Assembly: GCF_030413175.1 (NCBI RefSeq)
Contig: NZ_CP129212.1
Coordinates: 3,844,001 to 3,908,000, forward strand
Direction: 5' to 3'
Length of the DNA stretch: 64,000 bases
Origin: Bradyrhizobium roseum
GTDB taxonomy: Bacteria > Pseudomonadota > Alphaproteobacteria > Rhizobiales > Xanthobacteraceae
Each line of letters opens with the position of its first letter. The first letter of the stretch is position 1. A model generated the notes under the pieces. That model had not been told where the DNA came from. It ran no database searches and was given only the letters and a program-made list of their open reading frames with translations. Positions 10,245 to 17,679 of this stretch are shown here, one piece after another. The position numbers and the translations under genes were made by a program.

Positions 10245-10413
10245 CCACTTGGACCGATGCGGCAATGGCCGATCCGCTCCGCCGCCGGTTTTGTGGAACG
10301 TTCGCCCATCGCAGGCATTCGACCTGCACGTGCGGGCCGCGATTGCCGTAATCCGATGAGGACCGATCGGTCAGCACGACGGGCTTCCTGAACGCACCCG
10401 GAGGAAACGTGTC

Positions 10414-10665
10414 ATGCGACTGATGATATCGATGGCGATTCTCGCCCTTACAGCCCTGCCCGCGCTCGCCGACCGCCAGGTTACCGAGGACGAGCGCGCC
10501 AAGCTCACCGCCGCGGTCCAGGCCGAGGGATGTAACGGCGGCAAATTCGAAATGGACGAAGACGACCAGCAGTTTGAAGTCGACGATGCCGTCTGTGGCG
10601 ACAGCAAGAAATACGACCTCAAATTCGATACCCAGATGCGGTTGAAGCGCAAAAATCTGGACTAA
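10414..10665 (+). CDS. Small exported PepSY-like protein
   Basis: 83 residues with an obvious signal peptide (about residues 1-19, cleaved after ALA). The mature part resembles the small PepSY-like domain proteins of Bradyrhizobium: acidic (EMDEDDQQFEVDD), two Cys residues in C-N-G-G and V-C-G-D that could form a disulfide, and a basic end. A strong Shine-Dalgarno GGAGGAA lies 7 bases before the ATG. Function is unknown; PepSY domains are proposed to bind or inhibit proteins in the periplasm. Confidence 0.8.
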   Translation: MRLMISMAILALTALPALADRQVTEDERAKLTAAVQAEGCNGGKFEMDEDDQQFEVDDAVCGDSKKYDLKFDTQMRLKRKNLD

Positions 10666-10877
10666 CGGACCAAAGGTGGGCGGGCGGGAAAACTCGTCAA
10701 TCCCCGGGGCGATGAAGCCACGTGTGTTGCACGAAGGGCACGACGCCCGCGCCTTTCAGCTGCAGAGGCCGAACGGGGCTCTATCTTTGCGCGCCGTGTC
10801 GCGCCTGCACTAGCCCGGAGCCCGCCACGGAGGCATGGTACCTTGCGGGGGAAGCTATATACGCAGGGACAGCCATC

Positions 10878-11033
10878 ATGACGGCAAGAGTAGCGCACAG
10901 CAAGGCCAAGCGACCTCCGTCAACCCCGAGGAAGCCGCCTATCCCAGCCGCCAAGCTGGCCCGGCGGCTCGCCGAGGTTCAGGCATTGCGCAAGCTCGTT
11001 CAGAAAGCCGAAGCCAGCCGCCGGGCTTTCTGA
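10878..11033 (+). CDS. Small basic hypothetical protein
   Basis: 51 residues beginning MTARVAHSKAK, rich in Lys/Arg/Pro in the first half and with a short helix AKLARRLAEVQALRKLV in the second. The sequence AGGGA sits 7 bases before the ATG, which decides this start; the same frame extends upstream but without a comparable signal. It converges on the H-NS-like gene, whose stop lies 5 bases away. I do not recognise a function; the composition suggests nucleic-acid binding or a disordered protein. Confidence 0.5.
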   Translation: MTARVAHSKAKRPPSTPRKPPIPAAKLARRLAEVQALRKLVQKAEASRRAF

Positions 11034-11038
11034 TTTGT

Positions 11039-11500
11039 CTATGCGGCGTACCTGATCCGGAAATCGTCGATCCGCCTGCCGGATTTCAATTGAGCGGCCA
11101 GCCAGCGGGGCGTCTTGCCCCGGCCTGCCCAGGTTTCCGAAGGCTGCTCGGGATTCCGGTATTTTGGTACGACCACGGGATAGGGCCGTCGTACGCGCAA
11201 CGCCTTGGCCCGGGACGATTTGGCTCGCGACGACTTTGCACCCGAGGATTTGGCGCCGGGGGGCCTGGCGCCCAGCCGCTTCCGGCCGGAAGATTTGGCA
11301 ACCGGCGATTTGTTGGCAGCAGCCGCAGGTTTGTTGGCAGGAGTCGCCGGTCGAATTTCAATCCCGCGCTGGAGCAGCTTCAGACGGCTTTCCAGCAGGC
11401 TCTTTTCCGCCGTCAACGCCGCAGCTAGCCGCTTGGCAACTTCCTCATGGAGTGCCCATAATTCGTCGGTCGACATCGACTTGAAGTCATTTGAATTCAT
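11039..11500 (-). CDS. H-NS-family nucleoid protein (long form)
   Basis: 153 residues. The N-terminal oligomerisation helix is MSTDELWALHEEVAKRL with a Leu-rich continuation. A basic linker follows, with repeated AKSSRAK/AKSSGAK units that resemble AT-hook-type Lys/Arg clusters. The C-terminal H-NS DNA-binding motif is YRNPEQPSETWAGRGKTPRWL. Proteins of this class bind AT-rich DNA and silence genes. It shares its whole plan with the shorter copy at 13532-13852 (MSTEELWALHEE, TWAGRGKTPRWLAA). The AT-rich upstream region (11501-11660) could be an autoregulatory target, which is inference. Confidence 0.9.
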   Translation of the reverse strand: MNSNDFKSMSTDELWALHEEVAKRLAAALTAEKSLLESRLKLLQRGIEIRPATPANKPAAAANKSPVAKSSGRKRLGARPPGAKSSGAKSSRAKSSRAKALRVRRPYPVVVPKYRNPEQPSETWAGRGKTPRWLAAQLKSGRRIDDFRIRYAA

Positions 11501-11817
11501 GACGGTCCCAAATCATGATTTGATTTCGAGGGCTCATCGTCGAAATAAAACATGAGCATAACAAGGCCGATTCAAGACACTTGCTGTCTTAAGTCAGATT
11601 TTTAATTTCAAATGCACCTACTCGGATGGCCGATTTAATTTGCCGTCCACGCAATCAATCCGATACTGCAGCGCGTCTGTGCGCGCCAGGCGCGACGTCG
11701 ATCAACGATCCAAGAAAGCCCGGGGCAGCACGCCATGATTTGCGGCTTCGGCATAATTTCGGCTTATAATACCGCCAACAAATTGATCCGTTGCCCTGAC
11801 AAAGGATGCGGACCGTC
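11501..11817. other. AT-rich intergenic region upstream of the H-NS gene
   Basis: About 315 bases without a gene, with the H-NS-proximal half clearly richer in A/T than its surroundings. It holds the promoter for the leftward H-NS gene and a candidate promoter for the rightward 85-residue gene (listed separately). Confidence 0.5.
11740..11770 (+). promoter_or_regulatory. Candidate sigma-70 promoter
   Basis: A perfect -10 hexamer TATAAT at 11765-11770 is preceded by TTGCGG at 11740-11745. The spacing is 19 bases, slightly long. It would drive the small gene starting at 11818. Confidence 0.45.
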
Positions 11818-12075
11818 ATGCCGAGAAAAGGAATTACCGGTCACGACGAGTGGGTCGTCACCGAAGCGCTGGCAACGGCGCTGATCGCGCTCGAACAACT
11901 CAAACCGACCCAGCAATCGCGCCAACAGATGGACGACATCAAGAAATTGCTGGCCGCCAAGTGTCAGCCAGGCACCATGAACCTGCATCTCGCCCAGGCA
12001 AAGTGCCGGCTAAACCCGCACGCCGATCGCGCCGATATCTATCGAGAGTACGGATTTGAGGATCGCGAAGTCTGA
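11818..12075 (+). CDS. Hypothetical protein
   Basis: 85 residues from MPRKGITGHDEW. The Shine-Dalgarno AAAGGA (11801-11806) overlaps an earlier in-frame ATG at 11806, so that codon is too close and the ATG at 11818 is preferred. The protein is soluble and mostly helical, with two Cys residues and a Leu/Gln-rich centre (ALATALIALEQLKPTQQSRQQ). I do not recognise the family. It lies between H-NS and a DUF3551 gene. Confidence 0.6.
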   Translation: MPRKGITGHDEWVVTEALATALIALEQLKPTQQSRQQMDDIKKLLAAKCQPGTMNLHLAQAKCRLNPHADRADIYREYGFEDREV

Positions 12076-12132
12076 AACCGGAGTGCTGCGGGCAACGTAT
12101 TGCGCACCAGGAAAAGTTGGAAGGACGTCACC

Positions 12133-12417
12133 ATGAAGCTGCCGCACGCATCTGCCGGCGCAACGGCGCTGATCATTCTGGCCGCGGCAATCGCCCTGCC
12201 CGCGCCTGCACGGGCGCAGACCTACGATCCGAGCTATCCGGTCTGCCTGCAGGTGTATCAGGGCATCGCGGATTTCTATTTTGAGTGCCATTACCGGACG
12301 ATGGCGCAGTGCGCAGCGTCGGCCTCGGGCCGCTCGGCGCAATGCGTGGTCAACCCGTATTACGGCGGGCCAAAGGCTGCGCGCGACAAACGGCAAAAGC
12401 GGCCTCAGGCCTATTAA
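12133..12417 (+). CDS. Exported DUF3551 protein
   Basis: 94 residues of the DUF3551 type, a small secreted family very common in Bradyrhizobium. The signal peptide covers about residues 1-29, cleaved after ARA. The mature protein carries the family pattern Y-P-V-C, then F-E-C-H-Y, then M-A-Q-C-A-A-S-A-S-G-R and Q-C-V-V-N-P-Y-Y, with four Cys residues expected to form disulfides. AAGGA lies 7 bases before the ATG at 12133 and rules out the earlier in-frame ATG at 12100. Function unknown. Confidence 0.85.
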   Translation: MKLPHASAGATALIILAAAIALPAPARAQTYDPSYPVCLQVYQGIADFYFECHYRTMAQCAASASGRSAQCVVNPYYGGPKAARDKRQKRPQAY

Positions 12418-12659
12418 TATCCTAGGCCGCCCGATTTAAGACCGGGCGCCCCGCCGTTCACCTGCGCGCCACCCTCGGCGGCGGACACGCATGCATTTCG
12501 CTACATGATACCCTATCGCAGCGTCTCGCCGCAGACCTTACCCGTGACATGCGACTTTCTGCGATCATTAAAATTGATTGTTTACGAAAATGGCCGAACC
12601 TGACGGCCAGCCGGGCGCCCTTCGATAAGCTCCTGTTTGCCACGGCATGGCACGAATTG

Positions 12660-12923
12660 ATGAAAACACCGATTGAACTCGAACGCCGAACGATTACGAG
12701 AACGACGATATCGAAAGACGCGCTGCTGTTCTTTGACACTCAGCGCGGCGTCCTCACCTGCCGCGTTCAGGACGTGACCAATATGGGGGCTGGAATTGAA
12801 CTCCACAGCCTGAATTTGCTGCCGTTGGATTTTGAATTGAGTTTCGACAAGTTTCACACCATTCGCGAATGCCGCGTGATCTGGCGACAAGGCGATTTCG
12901 TCGGCGTTGCGTTTCAGAACTGA
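12660..12923 (+). CDS. PilZ-domain protein
   Basis: 87 residues, essentially one PilZ domain, the cyclic-di-GMP receptor fold. The N-terminal basic motif E-R-R-T-I-T-R resembles R-x-x-x-R. The second motif is only approximately kept as D-V-T-N-M-G-A-G, where D/N-x-S-x-x-G is usual. The strands end C-R-V-I-W-R-Q-G-D-F-V-G-V-A-F, typical of the fold. Thr in place of Ser leaves true c-di-GMP binding uncertain. The frame is open from 12549, but the domain begins just after the ATG at 12660, the more likely start. A second PilZ protein is at 50736-51005. Confidence 0.7.
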   Translation: MKTPIELERRTITRTTISKDALLFFDTQRGVLTCRVQDVTNMGAGIELHSLNLLPLDFELSFDKFHTIRECRVIWRQGDFVGVAFQN

Positions 12924-13132
12924 TCGGCGTGCAGACCGGCTCCTCCATCGTCACCGCTCGAGGTGAACCTCTGCCTTGACAATTGATGTGCAGGCTCTGG
13001 AACCAATATCCTGACAATGCGTCGAATCCCTGCGCTTCCGGCCCGCCGGAAGACGTTGCATGCATTTGATGACTGTTCGGTCGCGTCCCTTTGCGTGGGG
13101 CTCGTTTGGAGGTCCATGACGGGAGTTCGGTA

Positions 13133-13399
13133 ATGTCCTGGGATCGTCCTTTCCCTCAACCTGTCCCTCTCCCGGAAGGACCGCCCGCACAGACCCTGCG
13201 CGACGCCGCCAGCTACATCAGGACACTTCCTCCGACAGAGCGCGACTGTCAGGAATGGCGGCTTGCCGTTCAGATGTTGATCGATGCTGCGGAAGACCGT
13301 GCTCCCATGCTGTTTGCCCATATGGGAATTGTCAGGGCGCTCGAAGCGCGCACGAAGGCGCGCTCAGCCCCGCGCGCCAACGCTCAGGTCGGGACATGA
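13133..13399 (+). CDS. Conserved hypothetical protein
   Basis: 88 residues beginning MSWDRPFPQPVPLPEG. The layout, a W-D-R-P-F opening, then TLRDAASYIRTLP, then E-W-R-L-A-V-Q-M-L-I-D-A-A-E, resembles a small protein family I associate with Bradyrhizobium genomes. No catalytic motif or membrane segment is visible. The ATG at 13133 is chosen over the earlier in-frame ATG at 13091 because the family-like segment begins there. Function unknown. Confidence 0.6.
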   Translation: MSWDRPFPQPVPLPEGPPAQTLRDAASYIRTLPPTERDCQEWRLAVQMLIDAAEDRAPMLFAHMGIVRALEARTKARSAPRANAQVGT

Positions 13400-13531
13400 A
13401 GCACGGGCCCGACGTCAGCATCTGAAATACGACCGACCTTACTGGCCGATGTTTTGAAATGACGGAAGGCTGTCAGGGCGAGCGGATCAGGACTATTGGG
13501 AAATGCATCTGCAGCCGGCCTGTCCGCTCCC

Positions 13532-13852
13532 TTATGCGACGTGCCTGATGCGAAAGTCATCGATCTGCTTGCCGGATTTCAACTTTGCAGCAAGCCAGCG
13601 CGGAGTCTTGCCGCGTCCTGCCCACGTCTCGGACGGCCGATCTGGATTACGGAACTTCGGAACGACAGCAGGATACGGGCGCCGACCCGTCGGCGAAATC
13701 ACGCGCTCTTCGACACCACCCTTAAGTTGCCTCAGCCGATCTTCGAGCACGCGCTTTTCAGCAAGCAGCGCGTCCGCGAGCCTGGATGCAATCTCTTCGT
13801 GAAGCGCCCAAAGCTCCTCGGTGGACATCGATCTGAAGTCATTCCGGTTCAC
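13532..13852 (-). CDS. H-NS-family nucleoid protein (short form)
   Basis: 106 residues starting from GTG at 13852, with GGGGA 5 bases upstream on the coding strand. The frame continues to an ATG at 13912, but alignment with the copy at 11039-11500 (MNSNDFKSMSTDELW versus VNRNDFRSMSTEELW) shows the GTG is the true start. It has the N-terminal helix, a short linker without the Lys-rich repeats of the longer copy, and the C-terminal DNA-binding box FRNPDRPSETWAGRGKTPRWL. The two proteins may form mixed oligomers, which is inference. Confidence 0.88.
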   Translation of the reverse strand: MNRNDFRSMSTEELWALHEEIASRLADALLAEKRVLEDRLRQLKGGVEERVISPTGRRPYPAVVPKFRNPDRPSETWAGRGKTPRWLAAKLKSGKQIDDFRIRHVA

Positions 13853-14290
13853 GATCGTCCCCAAGCAGAATTGGTTGAAGCGATGTTGGCAGCAAGTATC
13901 GGAACAAGCCAATCACACATCTCTTGTCCAGCGGTAGATGTTCCAACAATAACCGCCGCTCGAAAGTAGGGTTCTCCGAGTTGCAAGGCTCCGTCAGACC
14001 TGAATATCAGATAATGCAGCGAAACTGTGTTTAAGAATCACCTGCACAACCAGTGATAGATTGGTTCAACGCACATCGCAACTCAAGCAACGATCTGAAA
14101 CGACAAGTCTGTTCTTGACGCTTTCCTGATGCCGCCGCCCTCGACCGCTGCGCGCAAACCGAGCCATGCGGCGTCGCACTCAACTCAATCTTGCCACATC
14201 TCCGCCACGCCAACGGCAAAGTCCGGTCGGAACTTTGGTGCGGAACTTCCGGCCGGGCGCGAGCCTGTCCAGCAACAGAATGTTGTGGTC
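13853..14290. other. Gene-free interval between H-NS short form and RlpA-like gene
   Basis: About 440 bases, A/T-richer next to the H-NS gene. Open frames here lack ribosome-binding sites and family resemblance. I found no repeat or RNA gene. Confidence 0.45.
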
Positions 14291-14707
14291 ATGGCAGAGT
14301 ATCGCCGCCGCAAGAACTGCGGTGCATCAAGACTACGGTTTGCAGCGCTGGCGCTCGCGCTGACGTCGCCGCAGGCCTTCGCCGACACCTTTCAGGAAAA
14401 GTGGATGGGGCGGATCGCCCGGCCGCCGGCGGACGATCAGGAAGCCTCCGTCTATTGGCAGGGCGAGTGGGACGCGCGCGGCAAGCGTTTCAAGGCCAAC
14501 GAGGTCTCCTGCGCGCACCGTACCGAAGCGTTTGGCACCATCTTCGTCGTCACCAATCTGGAAAACGGCAAGAAGATACGTTGCCCGGTGCAGGATCGCG
14601 GGCCGTATGCCCGCGGCCGGGTTCTCGACTTCTCGCTCGGCGCCGCGCGCCAGATCGGCTGCGATGGCTTGTGCCGCGTCACCGTGCGCCGCGCCGGCTA
14701 CGAGTAG
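14291..14707 (+). CDS. Exported RlpA-like double-psi beta-barrel protein
   Basis: 138 residues from MAEYRRRKN. A signal-like hydrophobic stretch is cleaved near AFA-DTF, and the mature domain resembles RlpA/double-psi beta-barrel proteins: FGTIFVVTN, then V-Q-D-R-G-P-Y-A-R-G-R-V-L-D-F-S, then A-A-R-Q-I-G-C-D-G. The Asp in D-R-G-P-Y is the usual RlpA catalytic-site residue. RlpA-type proteins cut or bind peptidoglycan denuded of stem peptides. Here there is no SPOR domain and the protein is short. The frame is open from 14129, but ATG at 14291 sits just before the signal peptide. Confidence 0.75.
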   Translation: MAEYRRRKNCGASRLRFAALALALTSPQAFADTFQEKWMGRIARPPADDQEASVYWQGEWDARGKRFKANEVSCAHRTEAFGTIFVVTNLENGKKIRCPVQDRGPYARGRVLDFSLGAARQIGCDGLCRVTVRRAGYE

Positions 14708-14861
14708 TTTCTTACATTCCACTCGCCCACAGGATGCATCTTGAATCACCCCCATTGTTGCCGCCGGGTGACATCGTTTGGGGTGAAATCCGATAGTCTG
14801 GTCCGGTTCCGTCGACGAAAGGCGACAAACCATCTTGTCCGCCCTCAATACCGCCGAGCCC

Positions 14862-14982
14862 CCCGGTCGTCGAAACCGGGAGGTGATAAGGGTCAAAATG
14901 CCTGACCCGGGCGGCCCACAATAGCCGAGCGCGCGTCTCCCTGGGGTAGGTGTAAGGGGCGGCGCCCGGCTATTCGGGCCGC
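14862..14982. ncRNA. Candidate structured RNA (unassigned)
   Basis: Three hairpins follow one another. The first is CCCGGT/ACCGGG (14862-14880). The second is GGGTCA/TGACCC (14890-14908). The third is a long imperfect stem in which 14911-14917 GCGGCCC pairs with 14976-14982, AATAGCCG (14920-14927) with CGGCTATT (14967-14974), and GCGC (14929-14932) with GCGC (14962-14965). About 30 bases downstream the DNA becomes A/T rich (CATTTTTAACT). It does not match the tmRNA, 6S, SRP or RNase P signatures I know. The strand is undetermined, because the pairing works on both. Confidence 0.35.
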
Positions 14983-15379
14983 GCGGCGGTGCGGCGCTAA
15001 CAGGAACTCATTTTTAACTTAAAGGAAATTTAAAAATATCTTGAATGGTGTTGATTTTTGTAGCCGCGCTTGTCGGCGAGCCCGGACGGTCCAGCAGAAT
15101 GGAACCAACACGGCGCAAATCGTCGGCTGAAATCACGATGATCCAGCGCTCTTTTTGCCCGGTCCGCGCATCGGCCGGCATCGCCGGCTGACCTCGGACT
15201 TGGAGACCTTCAGGCCGCCCGTCTACGTCTGTTCCTCGGACGCAAAGAGCGGCAAGCCCGCGTCCTTGACGAGGTCCGCCGCGCACGACGTTGATCGCCG
15301 ACACCCCGGTCGCTCCATGACCGCATGCGGCGTTTGCAGAATTCCGATGTGAGGGGCCTGAGAGGCGACGAAGAGCTAG

Positions 15380-15414
15380 ACGAGGCCCGGAGTGCCTAGG
15401 AGTCCGGGCCTCGT
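15380..15414. repeat. 12-bp inverted repeat (strong hairpin)
   Basis: ACGAGGCCCGGA at 15380-15391 and its exact complement TCCGGGCCTCGT at 15403-15414, separated by 11 bases. There is no T tract on either side, so it is not a standard terminator. It could be the 3' hairpin of a small RNA or a relic of an intergenic palindromic element. Confidence 0.6.
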
Positions 15415-15603
15415 GGCCTCCAGTGGCAAGCGTTCGTCGTGATGATGAACGAACGCCCTGCCCCCCGCTGCAAGCGCCGTCGTTATAGATGCGCCGCTCG
15501 CGCCCAGCCAATCCGTACGAGTACGGTGCGATAAGGTGGTGCTTATTGCTTGTGTGTGTCCGGCACGCAATTGCAGCGCGCCCCGACGGCGAGCCGCCGC
15601 GCT

Positions 15604-15942
15604 CTACTGCCTGTCGAACGGAATATACTGCTGATACTCTTTCGGCACTGAGTTCCGATAACGCGCCGGCACCGTGCCACGCTCGACGGAACGATCGATC
15701 TCCTGCTGCCGCGTCATCCTGGCCGGCTTCTTTTTCTTCACCGCCGTCTTCTGTTGAGGGGCCGCGTTTTCAGCAGGCGTCTTTTCAAGGGGCTTGGCCT
15801 CCGGTGTGGGAGTGGAAGCCGCCGGCGGAGGCGCCGGTGCGGTTCCGCCACTGGGCGCACCCTGCGCCAGCGCAACGCTGGACGGCAGAACGAAAAGGGC
15901 AACCGCCGATGCGGCAACCACGAGACGAGACAGTTTCTGCAT
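15604..15942 (-). CDS. Small exported Pro/Ala/Lys-rich protein
   Basis: 112 residues from MQKLSRLVVAASAVALFVLP, a clear signal peptide cleaved after ALA. A disordered Pro/Ala/Thr stretch (APAPPPAASTPTPEAKPLEK) follows, then a basic cluster KKKKPARMTRQQEIDRSVERG, ending YQQYIPFDRQ. The C-terminal part resembles small Bradyrhizobium periplasmic proteins of unknown role. GGAG lies 7 bases before the ATG at 15942. The frame continues upstream to 16095 but without a signal. Confidence 0.75.
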   Translation of the reverse strand: MQKLSRLVVAASAVALFVLPSSVALAQGAPSGGTAPAPPPAASTPTPEAKPLEKTPAENAAPQQKTAVKKKKPARMTRQQEIDRSVERGTVPARYRNSVPKEYQQYIPFDRQ

Positions 15943-15980
15943 GAAAAACTCCGGTCGAACCCCGTTACCGGACGATCCTA

Positions 15981-16226
15981 TTACGTCCGCAGCCGTCCGC
16001 ACACCGGGATTTTGGCGACACGAACGGCCAGCAGCCGGCTGTCCCTGAACCGACTGCAGCTCGTGAACACAAAGGCCAGCCGGCTGCAGCGCCAATCAGG
16101 TCCGAGCTCGGCGCTGGCGGCCGGCTCCGGATGGGACAGGCCGATCATCATGAGACCCGTAAAGGCAAGTGCGATCACGGCGGCGATGAGCGCAATGTTT
16201 TTGCGGGTCCACCAATTATGGGGCAT
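15981..16226 (-). CDS. Small single-pass membrane protein
   Basis: 81 residues from MPHNWWTRKN, with one transmembrane helix at about residues 10-30 (IALIAAVIALAFTGLMMIGL). The outer part contains L-G-P-D-W-R-C-S-R and a second Cys in F-T-S-C-S-R, resembling small Bradyrhizobium membrane-anchored proteins. Reading upstream, the frame extends to 16343 through a tandem repeat that is unlikely to be coding, so the ATG at 16226 is preferred. It lies 38 bases before the exported protein gene on the same strand, possibly an operon. Function unknown. Confidence 0.55.
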   Translation of the reverse strand: MPHNWWTRKNIALIAAVIALAFTGLMMIGLSHPEPAASAELGPDWRCSRLAFVFTSCSRFRDSRLLAVRVAKIPVCGRLRT

Positions 16227-16301
16227 GGCGATCGCTCCAGTTGAGACGCTGGAACAATAGGAACGACCTGCTTTGATCCTGGTGAACGGGTTCACACTAC
16301 A

Positions 16302-16354
16302 CGGAGATGTGCGCACGCCTGGCTTAAACGGAGATGTGCGCACTCCCGGCTTAA
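16302..16354. repeat. Two-copy 26-bp tandem repeat
   Basis: Two copies of a 26-base unit (16302-16327 and 16329-16354) one base apart, both starting CGGAGATGTGCGCAC and ending GGCTTAA, with mismatches only in the middle. Just upstream (about 16282-16295) is the near-palindrome GTGAAC-GG-GTTCAC. The unit is reminiscent of insertion-sequence ends, but no transposase is present. Confidence 0.75.
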
Positions 16355-16449
16355 GGTGAAAGCGGGTATAACTCGACCAGTTCCATTGCCTGCGCGAATC
16401 TCATACCTGACACTGTGTGCTCGGGGTGAGCGCGTGGGCGGGGCGTGCG

Positions 16450-16665
16450 ATGGATGAGCAGGGAACGGGCTATGACTACGTCAGGTACAAGAAACTGCTG
16501 GCGGAAGCCGTCGACGAGCCTAAGCGGCTCGAACTGATCGAGATCATGATCAGGGAAAATGCGCGCGACAGGTTGGAGGCGCAGCGCGCCGCGGACCGGA
16601 TCGCGATAACGGTGATGACGGTGGCGCGTGTTCTCGGCCCCGGTGGCCGTAGCGATCAGTTCTAG
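16450..16665 (+). CDS. Small helical hypothetical protein
   Basis: 71 residues from MDEQGTGYDYVRYKKLLAEAVDEP. The N-terminal YKKLLAEAVDEPKRLELIEIMI pattern is similar in style to the short helical proteins at 45531 and 47830, which also have an alternating Leu/Ala, Glu/Arg composition. No membrane segment or motif is seen. An earlier in-frame ATG at 16417 has no better signal. A GC hairpin with a T tract follows at 16712. Function unknown. Confidence 0.5.
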   Translation: MDEQGTGYDYVRYKKLLAEAVDEPKRLELIEIMIRENARDRLEAQRAADRIAITVMTVARVLGPGGRSDQF

Positions 16666-16711
16666 GACAGCGCGTCACTTCCCGAAACGGCTGCGCCCCG
16701 GACGAGGCCCT

Positions 16712-16732
16712 GCCCCCCAAGGGGCTGTTTTT
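16712..16732 (+). terminator. Rho-independent terminator candidate
   Basis: Stem GCCCC/GGGGC with a four-base loop, followed by TG and five T residues. It lies 47 bases after the stop of the 16450-16665 gene. Confidence 0.5.
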
Positions 16733-16865
16733 CCGGTCACGCAAGTCTCCCCTGCTCTGCCGGCCCATTTCGACGCTGGCGTTTTGTCCCGGGTTCACTT
16801 ACTTAGGCCCCATCCCGCGCCCGTGGCGCGCGCAAACCCCATAGAGAAAGCGACAAGGCCTTTTT

Positions 16866-17219
16866 ATGAGCGGATTCAAGGAACCGAGCTTTGCGGATCG
16901 CCAGAAGGCCGCGATGCAGGCGCGGCAGGACATTTTGAACAAGTTTCGCGCCAAGCCGGGACTCGACGATCCCGAAGTGCAGCGCCGTCAGGCCGAGCGC
17001 GAGGCCCAGGCCGCCGCCCGCGCCAAGGCGCGAGAGGCCAAGGAAGCCGCAAAGGCCGAGCAGAAGCGTCTCGAGGCCGAGGCCGCCGCGGCGGAGGCTG
17101 CCCGGGTCGCGCGTGAAAAGGAAGAAGAAGCCGCCAGGCTGGCGGCGCTGGAGGCCGAGCAGAAGGCCAAGCGCGATGCCCGTTACGCTGCCCGCAAAGG
17201 CAAGGGCAAGAAGAAGTAA
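16866..17219 (+). CDS. DUF6481-family coiled-coil protein
   Basis: 117 residues of very biased composition, about a quarter Ala with many Glu/Lys/Arg. It starts MSGFKEPSFADRQKAA and ends with Arg/Lys-rich DARYAARKGKGKKK, the layout of the DUF6481 family common in Bradyrhizobium. The centre is a single long charged helix or coiled coil (about residues 40-105). The mRNA start GACAAGGCCTTTTTATG has a purine-rich leader similar to cold-inducible rhizobial genes, which is a loose resemblance only. A role in nucleic-acid binding or stress is plausible but unproven. Confidence 0.8.
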   Translation: MSGFKEPSFADRQKAAMQARQDILNKFRAKPGLDDPEVQRRQAEREAQAAARAKAREAKEAAKAEQKRLEAEAAAAEAARVAREKEEEAARLAALEAEQKAKRDARYAARKGKGKKK

Positions 17220-17445
17220 GCAAGGGAGCGGGCGCACCGCTGCCTCTCGCCGGGATCCATTCAGCCCGATTTCAAGCGTCCCGGCATTGCGGGCCGGTAC
17301 ATCAGCACCAGATCTCCGGATGCGTACGTGATGCCGCATCCGGAAATCGCAAAACCTGCGGGACCCAAAAACCGGGGACCCTGGTTCAATCGTCGCTGCC
17401 TTTGCGCAACGCTACGCGCTTGCCGGCAGCGAATGACGGCGCGGC

Positions 17446-17679
17446 TCAGTTCTTTTTCATGCCGTCGTCTTTTTTCATGCCGTCTTTCATCATGCCGTCC
17501 TTCTTCATGCCGTCATCCTTCTTCATCGCGTCCTTGGACATCGAATCCTTGGACATCGAATCCTTCTTCATTCCGTCGTCCTTGCCCATCTTGTCCTGAG
17601 CGAAAGCAGCTGGCGCGAACGCAAGGCCGAGCGAAACGAGGGCGGCAGACAGGCTGAGGCCGATACGGGTCGTGGTCAT
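17446..17679 (-). CDS. Pentapeptide MXKDX repeat protein
   Basis: 77 residues. The signal peptide covers about residues 1-28, cleaved after AFA, and the rest consists of M-x-K-D-x units (DGMKKDSMSKDSMSKDAMKK and so on), the hallmark of the MXKDX repeat family of exported proteins. AAGGA lies 9 bases before the ATG at 17679, so the upstream Met at 17718 is not the start. The DNA shows matching 15-base periodicity, a sign of slippage-driven repeat change. Function unknown; Met-rich repeats could bind metals or be oxidation-sensitive. Confidence 0.88.
   Translation of the reverse strand: MTTTRIGLSLSAALVSLGLAFAPAAFAQDKMGKDDGMKKDSMSKDSMSKDAMKKDDGMKKDGMMKDGMKKDDGMKKN

Larger units (their letters stand above)
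14708..15603. other. 0.9 kb gene-free stretch with RNA-like structure
   Basis: No convincing coding sequence on either strand; the longest frame (15014-15511, minus) has no ribosome-binding site or family resemblance. The left third holds three successive stem-loops (14862-14982). An A/T-rich patch follows near 15005-15060, and a 12-base-arm inverted repeat lies at 15380-15414. The structured parts are listed separately. Confidence 0.5.

Noticed and set aside
14862..14982. Assignment as tmRNA, 6S RNA, SRP RNA or RNase P RNA
   Set aside because: None of the conserved features of those RNAs (tag codons, SRP loop, 6S bubble context, P RNA core) are visible, so it is left as an unassigned candidate.
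15014..15511. 165-codon minus-strand frame in the gene-free region
   Set aside because: No ribosome-binding site, no family resemblance, covers the inverted repeat.
17446..17600. Regular 15-base periodicity that could suggest CRISPR
   Set aside because: The period matches pentapeptide codons of an MXKDX protein; there are no spacers and repeats are imperfect.
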